Source of the DNA: Candidatus Heimdallarchaeota archaeon LC_3
GTDB taxonomy: Archaea > Asgardarchaeota > Heimdallarchaeia > Hodarchaeales > LC-3
Direction of reading: 5' to 3'
DNA length: 64,000 nucleotides
NCBI GenBank assembly: GCA_001940645.1
Contig: MDVS01000044.1
Location: 1 to 64,000 of the forward strand
In this document: positions 36,729 through 46,594 of the stretch, piece after piece
How positions within the stretch are numbered: the first letter of the stretch is position 1
Layout of the letters: each line of letters starts with the position of its first letter
Program-made: the position numbers and the translations under genes
The notes under the pieces: model-generated
What the model was told of the DNA's origin: nothing
The model's input: only the letters and a program-made list of their open reading frames with translations
Database searches by the model: none

Positions 36729-38624
36729 ATGGGTAGAATCATAGGGATTGATTTAGGAACTACAAATAGTGAAGCTGCTTACATAGAAGCTGGCCGACCT
36801 GTAATTGTCCCCTCACAAGAAGGACAGACTTTGTCTGGTAAAAATTTTCCATCTGTTGTAGCTTTTACTACCAAAGGTGAAAGATTAGTTGGAGAATTAG
36901 CTAAACGTCAGGCAGTTATGAATCCTAATGGAACAATTATGCAAGCAAAAAGAAAAATGGGAACTGATCATAAATTCAGGGCTAAATCTGGAAATCAATG
37001 GAAGGAATTCCGACCTGAAGAGATTGGTGCAATGATCTTACAAAAAATTAAAACAGATGCAGAATCTTTTCTTGGAGAAAAAATAGAAAAAGCAGTAATT
37101 ACAGTACCTGCATTTTTCGATGATGATCAGAGACAAGCGACAAAAGATGCTGGGAAAATAGCAGGATTAGAAGTCGTTCGAATAATCAACGAGCCAACTG
37201 CTGCAGCATTTGCCTATGGTATAGATAAAACAACTGAAGGAAGAGATCTTAACATTATTGTATTAGATTTTGGTGGAGGTACCTTTGATGTTACTTGTAT
37301 GGAAATGGGTGAAGGAGTTTTCGAAGTAAAAAGTACTAGCGGAGATACGCAGTTAGGAGGAACTGATATGGATAATGCACTTATAGATTATCTAATGGGA
37401 GAATTCAATCGACAAAATAATGTTGATTTGACTAAAGATCTTAGTGCATTACAAAGATTCAGAGATGCAGCTGAACGTGCGAAAATAGAATTAACAAATT
37501 CGATGCAAACTTCTATCAACTTACCATATATCGCTCAAAATCAAGCTGGTCCTTTGCACTTTGAATATACTTTAACGCGTGCTAAAATGAATCAAATTAT
37601 TCAACCAGTATTAGATAGACTTGATCCTCCTATTCACCAAGCAATGAAGGATGCTGGTTGGTCTTCATCGGATATTCACAAAGTAATTTTAGTTGGTGGA
37701 CCAACAAGAATGCCTGCAGTTCGAGAACGCTTTGAAAAAGTTATGGGTAAAAAAGCTGAAGGTGGAGTTGATCCTATGCGCGCTGTAGCTGAAGGAGCTG
37801 CCTTACAAGCTGGTATACTTAGTGGAGATGTTGAAGAGTTATTACTCTTGGATGTTATACCCTTAACACTCTCAGTTGAAACATTGGGTGGTATCTCAAC
37901 TCCAGTTATTGAAAGAAATACAACAATACCAACCAAAAAATCACAAACCTTCTCAACTGCTGCTGATAATCAACCATCAGTGGAAATCCATGTTTTGCAA
38001 GGAGAAAGAACAGAAGCAAAAAATAACAAATCTTTAGGTAAATTCCATTTAATGGGTATTCCTCCAGCACCAAGAGGTGTCCCTCAAGTCGAGGTTACGT
38101 TTGATATTGATGCTAATGGATTGTTAAATGTAACAGCTAAAGATTTGGGAACGAGCAAGTCTCAACAAATTACTATTACTGGATCAAGCCAATTAAAAGA
38201 AGATGATATTAATCATATGGTTGAAGAGGCTAAAAAATACGAAGAACAAGATAAAGAGAAAAAGAAGGTTGTAGAATTAAAAAATAATGCAGATAATTTA
38301 ATTTATCAGGCAGAAAAGCTCTTTGAAGAAAATAAAGACAAAGTTAAGGAACCAGATAAAAAAGATGCTGAAGAAACTATAAAAAAATTACGTGAAGCGA
38401 TCAACAAGGATGATACAGCCTCAATAGAAAGTTTATTACAAGAACTTCAACAAAAATTGCAAAAGATTGGAGCAGGATTTTATCCACAAGGAGCTGAAGG
38501 TGCACCAGGAGCTGAAGGTGCACCAGGAGCTGGAGGTGTTCCTCCATCAGGAGCTCAACCAGGTGGAGACGATCCTAATATTGTTGATGTAGATTATGAA
38601 GTCGTAGATGACAATGACAAATAA
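36729..38624 (+). CDS. dnaK: Hsp70 chaperone DnaK
   Basis: ATP-driven chaperone. The 631-residue protein starts [19 protein letters not shown]. It has [49 protein letters not shown] and [12 protein letters not shown] in the ATPase domain, then the substrate domain ([31 protein letters not shown]) and a helical lid. The C-terminus has a Gly/Ala/Pro repeat ([16 protein letters not shown]) and the acidic EEVD-like end [17 protein letters not shown] stands before the ATG. GrpE is upstream; no DnaJ gene lies in the window. Confidence 0.95.
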   Translation: MGRIIGIDLGTTNSEAAYIEAGRPVIVPSQEGQTLSGKNFPSVVAFTTKGERLVGELAKRQAVMNPNGTIMQAKRKMGTDHKFRAKSGNQWKEFRPEEIGAMILQKIKTDAESFLGEKIEKAVITVPAFFDDDQRQATKDAGKIAGLEVVRIINEPTAAAFAYGIDKTTEGRDLNIIVLDFGGGTFDVTCMEMGEGVFEVKSTSGDTQLGGTDMDNALIDYLMGEFNRQNNVDLTKDLSALQRFRDAAERAKIELTNSMQTSINLPYIAQNQAGPLHFEYTLTRAKMNQIIQPVLDRLDPPIHQAMKDAGWSSSDIHKVILVGGPTRMPAVRERFEKVMGKKAEGGVDPMRAVAEGAALQAGILSGDVEELLLLDVIPLTLSVETLGGISTPVIERNTTIPTKKSQTFSTAADNQPSVEIHVLQGERTEAKNNKSLGKFHLMGIPPAPRGVPQVEVTFDIDANGLLNVTAKDLGTSKSQQITITGSSQLKEDDINHMVEEAKKYEEQDKEKKKVVELKNNADNLIYQAEKLFEENKDKVKEPDKKDAEETIKKLREAINKDDTASIESLLQELQQKLQKIGAGFYPQGAEGAPGAEGAPGAGGVPPSGAQPGGDDPNIVDVDYEVVDDNDK

Positions 38625-39077
38625 ATTGATAATAAGTTAAGAATAGAACTTATTTTAAAAAATAATTAAAATTTAATAATCTATTGATAAGAGGATTTTT
38701 TTTCTACATTTTTTTATTAATTTATATCAAACTAATGTTTGCTTAGACTGAATTTACCAAAAATATCTTTTAAAGTCTATTTCCTCTTATTCTTTGGAAA
38801 TTTGATTTTCATAAATAAATTTCAATAGTTTATTTGTATATTTGATGTTTTTTTTTGTTTAAGGCGGATAGAATTTTTTATTGTCAAAGTTTTTTATAAC
38901 GCAGTAGTGATTGTTTATCAAGATAATACAGCAAAATGTACATCAAACTTTTGATGAACCAAAATGCTAACCGATAAATATTGGAATACTCTACGATCCT
39001 ACTGAATAGTAATCACCACTTTCTCATAATAATCTTGACTGCTGCTGAAAGACAAGAATTCATGAGATCATTCAATC
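38625..39077. other. gene-free stretch between dnaK and gap
   Basis: AT-rich DNA between two convergent genes. T-runs near 38695-38720 may end the dnaK transcript. Only short broken frames are present and no RNA structure was found. Confidence 0.45.
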
Positions 39078-40178
39078 TCATACCTCATCGAATCGATATC
39101 TATCTAAACATTTCAATCTTTTCTGGGTATCTTCCCAATCGTTACTCATCCATTGGGTTATAGCGGTCGTTGAGGTGAAAAGGCTGTTACCATCTTGTGG
39201 TGTGAAACAATATCCTACTACATCTTTACCACCTTCTAATACACTCACAGTTGGTTCAACAACTACACTTTGGTCTAGGATTCGTCCATAAAATCCGTGT
39301 TCTCTTCCAAAACTAAAAACTAATGCAGATTGCCTTTTATGAGTAATAGCTACATAAGGATCGTCTACAAATTTCTTCATCACTTCTTCTTTTGTTGTTT
39401 CTTCTTTAAGTTTTAAGTCAAAAAATAAAGTATGCATGTATTGAGTTGGGATTTTGATTGCTGAAGAAAACACAGCTAAATCATATCCCATCGTTTTGAA
39501 TAATCGATTTGCATCTTGAGCATGATGGGTCCCAAATCGTAAATCTTTGTGAGTCCCCACTTCAGGTGAACCTATGAAACTAGATGCTTGAGAAACATCA
39601 GCTGCTCGTCGGATAGCCATGAATTTTCCTGCTACCAATGAACATTTATTCCCATTTCCATTTTGAGGACCATCAGGACCGAAAGCAAGATTTTTTAGTA
39701 CTGAAGAGATATTATGTGTGTTACAACTCACTACTTGAATAAATTTATTCTTTTCATAATCTTCCAAGACAAAATCATTGATTCCTGTAGCATAAGGGAT
39801 TCCAAAACCTGTTTCAGAGCCTTGGGCAAGAAAATTCTGGATTTTTCCTTGCCTTTGTTTGTAAAATTTTTCTTTATTTTCAATCCCTTTTCTTTCAAAC
39901 GAACAATCAGCTACTATTTTTGATCTATCTAATGCTTCTTCGAAGGTATAAGTGACATCGACCCCCATTTCTTTCCATTTTTTGTGGGTTTCTTTATTAG
40001 ATGCTATATGAGCTCCTTTTCTTAATAAACCTTCTACTAACGGATAATCTGTTTTCCGTGGGGTATGTTTATAAAAAATAACCTCATCTAACCCGAGTTC
40101 TTTTGATAAAGTAGCTAATAATCCCGTTAAAGGTTCTCCTATTGTACCTGTCCCAACTACCAATACACTATTATGCAT
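39078..40178 (-). CDS. gap: glyceraldehyde-3-phosphate dehydrogenase, archaeal type II
   Basis: Oxidises or reduces between glyceraldehyde 3-phosphate and 1,3-bisphosphoglycerate; 3-phosphoglycerate from RuBisCO would feed it. The protein has the Rossmann start VLVVGTGTIGEPL, the catalytic Cys in VVSCNTHNIS, and GPQNGNGNKCSL. The catalytic His is in the following region (THHAQDANR or MHTLFFDL). The archaeal consensus is SCNTT, so SCNTH is a variant. I choose the ATG at 40178 because GAGGAG lies six bases before it; the frame runs 20 codons further upstream without sense. Cofactor preference is unknown. Confidence 0.85.
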   Translation of the reverse strand: MHNSVLVVGTGTIGEPLTGLLATLSKELGLDEVIFYKHTPRKTDYPLVEGLLRKGAHIASNKETHKKWKEMGVDVTYTFEEALDRSKIVADCSFERKGIENKEKFYKQRQGKIQNFLAQGSETGFGIPYATGINDFVLEDYEKNKFIQVVSCNTHNISSVLKNLAFGPDGPQNGNGNKCSLVAGKFMAIRRAADVSQASSFIGSPEVGTHKDLRFGTHHAQDANRLFKTMGYDLAVFSSAIKIPTQYMHTLFFDLKLKEETTKEEVMKKFVDDPYVAITHKRQSALVFSFGREHGFYGRILDQSVVVEPTVSVLEGGKDVVGYCFTPQDGNSLFTSTTAITQWMSNDWEDTQKRLKCLDRYRFDEV

Positions 40179-40369
40179 TTTATGCTCCTCATAACATAAA
40201 TTGAGTGAACAACAATGAATTTCCAGTTTGATGTTCAATTTAGTACCTTTTTGAACCTACAAAAAATATTACACACATTAATTTTACTTAAATATTTGTA
40301 TAAAAATAAATAAAACAATAAAGAAATCATTTACTAAGGTCAAATAATATATTCATTATTCACATCTAG

Positions 40370-41659
40370 GTGGAGAATCGTTATGGAGATACAGGAATGT
40401 CCGATTTAGACGGAAAAATTGTTGAAGTAAAAAAAATCCATAAAAAGAACATAGATACAGCTAATAAAATTCTGAAAAAAACCATCAAGGACATTAACGA
40501 AAATATTCCTAAATTACAAAATGGAATCAAACAACTCGAAAAAATTGAAAAAGAAAAAATGGCTGATGGAATTGAAAAAGCTGCTAAACAGAGTAAAATG
40601 CATTTCAAAGCAACTAAAGCACTTGGTGAATTTTCCAGATACGTTTTAAAAGAGATGGAAGAATCGGAGCATTCCAATAAAATTGATATGAAAGAAGTTG
40701 TATACTGGAAATATGAAGATTTCAAAAGTTGGCTTAAAGGCTTTAATAGATTTATAAATAATTTAGATGAAAATAGAAAACGTGCAAACAAAATAATGGG
40801 CTTGGATTATATGCTCAAGAGAAGAGTTGCAGAGGGTCCATTAAATAAGCTAGTAGATGCACGAAATGTTTCAAGAGACCTGCTCACTAATGAATTTCAG
40901 ATTATAAAAGCGATTGAGGATTTGAATAGATTAAAAGATGAAATTTATGAAGTGGAATCAAAAATAGTTGACTATTCGAGTAAACTTGATTCGATTAATA
41001 ATTCCATTAAATCGATAACAGAGAAAAAAAACTCTTTAGAATCTGAAGTTGAAACAATAGAAAATCAAGGAAAAGTTAAAGCTTATCGAGACTTCAAGAT
41101 AATGTTTCAATCAAATGAATTAGACATCGGACATCAAATTAATCCTTTAAAGAAGGATTTTCGTTTATTATCTAGTAAAGGCTCATCGTTAAGTACAATT
41201 GGTTCTTTCGAAATTGGTATTGCTAGACAATATGAAGATGCTACTCTTAAAACTTTTCATTCAGATTCGGAAAATGAGTTTCAGATGTTAAAATCGTTAT
41301 GTGAAGCATTAATTGCAAATGCTGAAGATTTGAAAATAAAAGCTAATCATGTTCATAGAATCAAACAACTTCAGCAATCTATTAATTCAGGAATACTAAA
41401 AAAAATGCAAGATTCCTCAATTGAAATATCTGCAAAAATGAGATTATTAGAAAAGGATCTTAATCTTATTGAAAACGTAAAGATAATAGAAGAAAAACGA
41501 ATCATTATTGAAAACAAATCTAAAGAACTTACTAAGCTTGAAGACGAAGTTGAATCTACTAGACTGGCTATTAATGATGAAGAAAAAAGTTCTAACGATA
41601 AGAATAAGCGCTTCAAGGAACTAAACACTGAAGTTCTTCAAATGATAACAGACAAATAA
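40370..41659 (+). CDS. coiled-coil protein of unknown function
   Basis: A protein of 429 residues that is almost entirely helical, with strong heptad-like stretches at residues 20-80, 200-260 and 340-425 (EKKNSLESEVETIENQGK, SKELTKLEDEVESTRLA). There is no membrane helix, signal peptide or enzyme motif. The start may be GTG 40370 or the ATG at 40397, which is preceded by GGAGAT. Long coiled coils of this kind can be SMC-like fragments, tethers or cytoskeletal partners; nothing here decides. It is convergent with the nitrilase gene, five bases apart. Confidence 0.65.
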   Translation: MENRYGDTGMSDLDGKIVEVKKIHKKNIDTANKILKKTIKDINENIPKLQNGIKQLEKIEKEKMADGIEKAAKQSKMHFKATKALGEFSRYVLKEMEESEHSNKIDMKEVVYWKYEDFKSWLKGFNRFINNLDENRKRANKIMGLDYMLKRRVAEGPLNKLVDARNVSRDLLTNEFQIIKAIEDLNRLKDEIYEVESKIVDYSSKLDSINNSIKSITEKKNSLESEVETIENQGKVKAYRDFKIMFQSNELDIGHQINPLKKDFRLLSSKGSSLSTIGSFEIGIARQYEDATLKTFHSDSENEFQMLKSLCEALIANAEDLKIKANHVHRIKQLQQSINSGILKKMQDSSIEISAKMRLLEKDLNLIENVKIIEEKRIIIENKSKELTKLEDEVESTRLAINDEEKSSNDKNKRFKELNTEVLQMITDK

Positions 41660-41664
41660 ATTTC

Positions 41665-42504
41665 TTATTCTGGGAGTAATCCAGTTTCTCTCCTATATTT
41701 TCTATATTCATAAACTTCCTGTAACGATATTATCGTTGAAATGAAGCCATGATCTTTTTCATTGATTGTAACGAAAGCCGCATTTAATTCTTCTTCTGTA
41801 GTCCATTTTATGCTTGGATTGAGAATACAAGATGCCCCACATGTCCAACTCTTACTGAATGATTGAATAGACCAATCTGCTACAGCTACTGGTAGGACAT
41901 TCTCTCGGGAACGTGTTATTGCTAAAGAATACCATAGCCATTTTCCATACTCAATTAAATTTTCTTTTGGGACAACGGACATTGCTGGTACAAGAACAAC
42001 ATCTGGTAAATTATTTATTTCCTCTCGTATCAATTCTGGAAACCAAAAATCAGAACAAATTAGAATCTGAACTCGAATATTTACCGGTAGTGTTACAATT
42101 AGAGATTTCGATCCTGGGGAAAAATTTAATTTTTTTTCATAATTAAACAACTTCTGCTTATCATAGAAATGTGTTTTACCATTAGAATCTGTAATAAAAC
42201 TCCTGTTCTTCCATAATCCATTTTCATTAATTGCTGCACTTCCTGAAAATAAATTGAAATTGAATTTTTTTGTTAAGTCCTTACAATCCTCTAAAATATG
42301 CACGTAATCAATTGTTTTACTTGGATGACGAACTACATTTCCAAGTGCATATTCTGGAAGAACTAACATAGAAATATGACCGGAGTTTTCTTTTTTATTT
42401 GAATAATAGTCCTCAATTTCATTTCTAATGTAATTCCACATTTCTTTTTGATCTTGATACTTCCTAATTAACTGTAAGCTTACCAATTCTATGTTTTTTT
42501 TCAT
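41665..42504 (-). CDS. carbon-nitrogen hydrolase (nitrilase superfamily)
   Basis: Hydrolyses a C-N bond of an amide or nitrile. The Glu-Lys-Cys triad is visible: Glu in VLPEYALG, Lys in YDKQKLF and Cys in LICSDFWFPE. The 279-residue length and the terminal strand (GFISTIISLQEVYEYRKYR) are normal. Glu-Lys-Cys order and spacing fit active enzymes. The substrate, for example an omega-amide or a carbamoyl compound, cannot be told. It is on the opposite strand to the coiled-coil gene and next to RPB5. Confidence 0.88.
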   Translation of the reverse strand: MKKNIELVSLQLIRKYQDQKEMWNYIRNEIEDYYSNKKENSGHISMLVLPEYALGNVVRHPSKTIDYVHILEDCKDLTKKFNFNLFSGSAAINENGLWKNRSFITDSNGKTHFYDKQKLFNYEKKLNFSPGSKSLIVTLPVNIRVQILICSDFWFPELIREEINNLPDVVLVPAMSVVPKENLIEYGKWLWYSLAITRSRENVLPVAVADWSIQSFSKSWTCGASCILNPSIKWTTEEELNAAFVTINEKDHGFISTIISLQEVYEYRKYRRETGLLPE

Positions 42505-42794
42505 AATTTATCCTCAAACATTAAAATCTACAAGATTACCGATTTACTCAATAACTTAGTATCATTTGTAGTAGTATATCGAATTAATTATTTAATTACA
42601 ATTTGAATGACATTTAGAACAATATAATTATTAATGCTTTGTCTATAATCAAATATTTAGAATTGTTATACCTTAAAATTTTTTTATGGAAATAATTTCT
42701 GCTAGATTAGCCTTAACAGACTTATCGGTATGATTATTTCTTTGAATAATATTTCAAAAATGATAATTAATAAGAGTTTGGCCTCGAATTTTTA

Positions 42795-43403
42795 TTGATT
42801 TTTTATAATAGTTTAATGAAGGGTGTACTATTTTTGATAGATCAACGTAAAGAAAAGGTTATTAGTGGTGCTAAGAGTATTTTAGAAACTAGGGACTTTA
42901 AAGTTGTTTCTGAGGGTTATAATTCTGATGAAGGAGTATATGATATTCTTGGAGAAAAACCTAAGGCTGGGGTTAAAAGCAAAAAAGAAAAAATTATTGT
43001 CAGAGTACCAGATGAAGATCCAGTCGGTGTACAAACTTTAAGAGATTTTCAAGAGCATCGAGCTACACAAAAAATAGAACACGCGATTTTATTAGCGTTA
43101 ACAAAATATACACATTATACAAAGAAGGAAGCAGAAAAAAATAATATAGAAATTTTCTCTATAAAATTTCCTTTTTTCGATCTCTTTCAGCACGATTTAG
43201 TTCCCACAATGACTTTTGCAACTGAAGAGGAAAAAGCTGATTTAATTGAAAAATATAGTATAGATCTTAAACAGTTACCAAAAATTTTGTCAGAAGATCC
43301 TTCAGCCCAGCTACTAGGGGCAAAAATTGGAGATGTTGTTAAAATAGTAAGAGATAGTGCAACTGCTGGAAAATATACAACCTACAGGTACTGTATTGAA
43401 TAA
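42795..43403 (+). CDS. rpoH: RNA polymerase subunit RPB5 (RpoH) with eukaryote-like N-terminal domain
   Basis: A 202-residue RNA polymerase subunit. The last 75 residues are the RPB5/RpoH assembly domain: HDLVPTMTF, EEEKADLIEKYSIDLKQLPKI, DPSAQLLGAKIGDVVKIVR, DSATAGKYTTYRY. The first 125 residues form an extra domain (VISGAKSILETRDF, VGVQTLRDFQEHRATQKIEHAILLA, KYTHYTKKEAEKNNIEIF). It runs directly into the assembly domain, as the jaw domain of eukaryotic RPB5 does (VGIKTIKVYC.., [24 protein letters not shown]). Ordinary archaeal RpoH has only the last 75-85 residues. The start may be TTG 42795, ATG 42816 or TTG 42834. It is not beside rpoB/rpoA, where rpoH usually lies. Confidence 0.88.
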   Translation: MIFYNSLMKGVLFLIDQRKEKVISGAKSILETRDFKVVSEGYNSDEGVYDILGEKPKAGVKSKKEKIIVRVPDEDPVGVQTLRDFQEHRATQKIEHAILLALTKYTHYTKKEAEKNNIEIFSIKFPFFDLFQHDLVPTMTFATEEEKADLIEKYSIDLKQLPKILSEDPSAQLLGAKIGDVVKIVRDSATAGKYTTYRYCIE

Positions 43404-43424
43404 AATCAGGGAATTAATTCAAGT

Positions 43425-46292
43425 TTATCTATTACTTCCTATAGAGATATTCTTCTTTCGAATATAAAGCAATCCTAAAATTAAAATTGGGAAAAATAAA
43501 ACGTTTTGATAATTGATTTCGGTTATAGGATTTGAATTAACTGATTCAGATGGAATGATTGAAAAAACTTGCTTTCTTGGTGAGTTAGAACTAGGGACTA
43601 AATTTAGGTCTAATGGCTTATTTTTTCCATCTTCTATTAATTTCAAGGTTTGAAATCTTATTTGTGGTTGAGGATTCTCCCAATAGGTATAATTAACATT
43701 ATCATTAGGAATATCAGAAGAACCTTCTAAAGCAGGTACAGAAAATCTTATTGGTGACCAATTTGGAATCACTTCAGCAGTCAAAGTGTCAAACTCATAA
43801 ACTATAGAATCACCATCTAAAGATCCAATTCCAAATTCCTTCGCATCAACTATATTATCAGAAATAGCACCTATTAATGAGTTATTATTTTCATCTTTTA
43901 GACAACTACCAGATGCATCACATGTCACTGCTCCATAAAGGGCAACGAAATTATAAATAGTTGGTCCATGAGGCACCGGACTTCGATAAATAAACTCTGT
44001 TTCTGCCAATCCTTGTGAATCACTATATATTGTGACTGAGAAAACATTTGTCGTATTTCCAGGTGAATTTGGATCAGGACCCCATTCTTTTAAACTAGTT
44101 GTGTTATCAGGATTTATTCTTAATAACACAAAAGTAACTGGAGTGTCAGGAATGGGAAAATATCCACCAGTTGGAAAAGAACCTAACTTATTTGCTGCTG
44201 CGGTATAAACCCCTATTCTAACGTGTCCAAGATGAGAAGTACCAACTATTGGTGCTAATAAAGATCTATCTAATTCAGTTGCTCTATCATACACTCCATC
44301 AAAGATCCAGCTTCCAGTAGCATTAGATTTATAATCCACACCAACTCTTTTAGTCATATTTCCTAATATATCAAGTGGATCAATACTCCCAGCTTCATAT
44401 TGATACGGATCAATGAATTCTAAGACAGTTGAACTATCAATATCACGTACAGAAGCTATAGGATCAAAAATTACCCATTCATAAGAATATGAATCAGTTA
44501 AAGTGTTGTATAATGGAACAAGCACTTCGACCCAAGCATGTCGATAATAGGATTGCATCAAGGTTTTAACTGGATCAGATTTAATATCTCCGACAGAATA
44601 CCCTTCAACCAAGCGAGTAGGGATACCGTAATAGCGAAGCATCATTGCTAAAGTTGTAGCAAAATGTAATCCAATTCCCCCACCCCTGTTGAGGAACCAT
44701 TCAACATAATCAACACCAGGATCAGGATGAGGAGCTTCATTTCCTACGAATTCACCGATCCAGCTGTCATTATCAAAATAGAGTTTGTCACCGTTTATTA
44801 TATTAAAAGTTCCTTGTGGATAAATTTGTTCAGGATTACCATAACTCGTTGGGTTAAGACTACGAGCAAATGTGTAGGCAATAGTAAATACAGAATCTGC
44901 GTTTGTAATATTTTCAGCTACTGCATCGGTCCACAGTTTCAAGGTTGGACTCCAATCAGTATAATCATTAATACCAGGTCCTGTAATTAACGTACCATCA
45001 GCAGTATTTGGTAATTGTAAATAAACATTCTGTATTGCACTCCATTCTCCTGGAGAAAACAACTCAGGATTCCCATAAGCCCCGACCGGCTGGGCTGTTT
45101 GCTGAATTTTCAGGTAATTAGGAACCAAAAAATCTTGTGTGTATGTTAATGGTACCTCTTCTTTAGGTCCTGCGGGTAATCCTTGTAAATCTAATTCAAT
45201 ATTCTGAGCCATTGTCAAATTGTTTGTAATATCATTGGTATTCTCGTAAATTTTACAATTATCTCCCATACTGGAACAAAATTGATCTCCTACCCTAATA
45301 CTATCGCGGTTAATATATGAACCATATGCTCCACTCCATACTACTGGAATACTTTCTCTAAAACTTGTAGTGCTATAATTTATTTCGTGATCAATTTGTA
45401 GGGTAACTACAGTATTGTTTCTGAACGTTGGTTCAACAGTTTCAGTTTCTAACCTGTATTCTGATGGTATAGGTTGAGAATAAGTCGGTTCTAAATCAAA
45501 TCTTAAAGCATCAGATTGTTGTGTAAACCACGATCCTGAAAAGGCAATCGGATCATTATATTCATAACTCGTCCTTATACCTGTTTTGTAATAAGCCAAA
45601 GGACTATGCGGATCAGTACTCCACGGATCAGGATTGATATTCGTTATATTAAAGACAACAAGATCAGGCTGAAGTAATCCTGCTGTCATTTGATCCATTA
45701 GGTTTTGTAAATAATAAGCGGCATTCCAACTCGGTTGATTGAATAGGCTAAAATCAACATCACTTGTGTCAAAATATTCGGGATTATTGATCTGACTGGC
45801 AGCTCCGAACCCTAGCGATGATAATAAGCTTCCACCAGTAAAAGCTAGCAAGAAAAACACAGGAGGAACAATATTTAGTACATTTTTACTTACATCAGTT
45901 TGAGATATTGCATCGATTCTTTCTCTAAATGCCTTAGAAAAGATTATTGTGCCTAAAGCTCCAGCAGAAAAGGCGAAAAATAAAGTTGTGTCACCTACTG
46001 ATTGTAATAATGAAACAGAAGATAAAATTTTGATTGTTTCAACACCTAGTCCTATTCCAAATCCACCAGCTAAACGCATATTTTTCCTTAAGAAGAAAAT
46101 TTCACCTAAAGTAGCAATAGATAATCCGCTCAAAACAAATGCGTCATTAATTAATTTTTCTGCAAGAATTGTTCCTTCACTTACTGATTGAAGAGCAAAT
46201 GATAGTCCAGAAATTAGAAAATAAATAAATGATAAACCTGTAATGTATAAAACGAAACTTGGGGCACCTTGTCTTGCTAATTGGTTACTCAT
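43425..46292 (-). CDS. transglutaminase-like surface membrane protein, catalytic Cys absent
   Basis: A 955-residue membrane protein with about five N-terminal helices (residues 15-160), a large outside region and one helix near the C-terminus (VLFFPILILGLLYI). Residues about 530-610 carry the transglutaminase-like core: HFATTLAMMLRYYGIPTRLVEGY, YYRHAW with the His, and WVIFDP with the Asp. The motif that normally supplies the Cys (GDCxxFA) reads GIGLHFA, so the nucleophile is Gly. The domain probably binds rather than cleaves. The outside part resembles archaeal surface proteins with TgpA-type domains. A TATA-like TTATAAAT about 65 bases upstream fits its promoter. Confidence 0.8.
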   Translation of the reverse strand: MSNQLARQGAPSFVLYITGLSFIYFLISGLSFALQSVSEGTILAEKLINDAFVLSGLSIATLGEIFFLRKNMRLAGGFGIGLGVETIKILSSVSLLQSVGDTTLFFAFSAGALGTIIFSKAFRERIDAISQTDVSKNVLNIVPPVFFLLAFTGGSLLSSLGFGAASQINNPEYFDTSDVDFSLFNQPSWNAAYYLQNLMDQMTAGLLQPDLVVFNITNINPDPWSTDPHSPLAYYKTGIRTSYEYNDPIAFSGSWFTQQSDALRFDLEPTYSQPIPSEYRLETETVEPTFRNNTVVTLQIDHEINYSTTSFRESIPVVWSGAYGSYINRDSIRVGDQFCSSMGDNCKIYENTNDITNNLTMAQNIELDLQGLPAGPKEEVPLTYTQDFLVPNYLKIQQTAQPVGAYGNPELFSPGEWSAIQNVYLQLPNTADGTLITGPGINDYTDWSPTLKLWTDAVAENITNADSVFTIAYTFARSLNPTSYGNPEQIYPQGTFNIINGDKLYFDNDSWIGEFVGNEAPHPDPGVDYVEWFLNRGGGIGLHFATTLAMMLRYYGIPTRLVEGYSVGDIKSDPVKTLMQSYYRHAWVEVLVPLYNTLTDSYSYEWVIFDPIASVRDIDSSTVLEFIDPYQYEAGSIDPLDILGNMTKRVGVDYKSNATGSWIFDGVYDRATELDRSLLAPIVGTSHLGHVRIGVYTAAANKLGSFPTGGYFPIPDTPVTFVLLRINPDNTTSLKEWGPDPNSPGNTTNVFSVTIYSDSQGLAETEFIYRSPVPHGPTIYNFVALYGAVTCDASGSCLKDENNNSLIGAISDNIVDAKEFGIGSLDGDSIVYEFDTLTAEVIPNWSPIRFSVPALEGSSDIPNDNVNYTYWENPQPQIRFQTLKLIEDGKNKPLDLNLVPSSNSPRKQVFSIIPSESVNSNPITEINYQNVLFFPILILGLLYIRKKNISIGSNR

Positions 46293-46594
46293 TGTCTCAC
46301 TTTTTAAAAAGAAATTAAATAATACAATTGATCGATAGATATTGTAGATTTTACGATTTATAAATAAACTTAATCTTGGGTTATACTCTTTTTACTATAT
46401 TAAATAGCTTTTACAATTTCTTTATTTAATGTTTCAATCATCTGATAATTTCCCAAATTTTCATTAAAGAATATTTTTGATATGTAGAAATAAATTTTAT
46501 TTTTCCCTCACTTTTATTAAATTGAAATCAAAAAATGAAATTGTTTCGGGTTTTAATTCTAAAAAATATTCAAATCTAACATACCTAAATAAAT
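46293..46594. other. gene-free stretch
   Basis: About 300 bases of AT-rich DNA between two same-strand genes. Apart from the probable promoter of the transglutaminase-like gene near 46350-46365, nothing is seen. Confidence 0.45.

Noticed and set aside
38981..39163. A 60-codon plus-strand frame overlapping the end of gap
   Set aside because: Its second half is the antisense of the GAPDH C-terminus and its start has no ribosome-binding site.
40381..40791. Hydrophobic minus-strand frame of 136 codons
   Set aside because: It is the antisense of the Lys/Glu-rich coiled coil, which always gives Phe/Leu/Ser-rich shadows.
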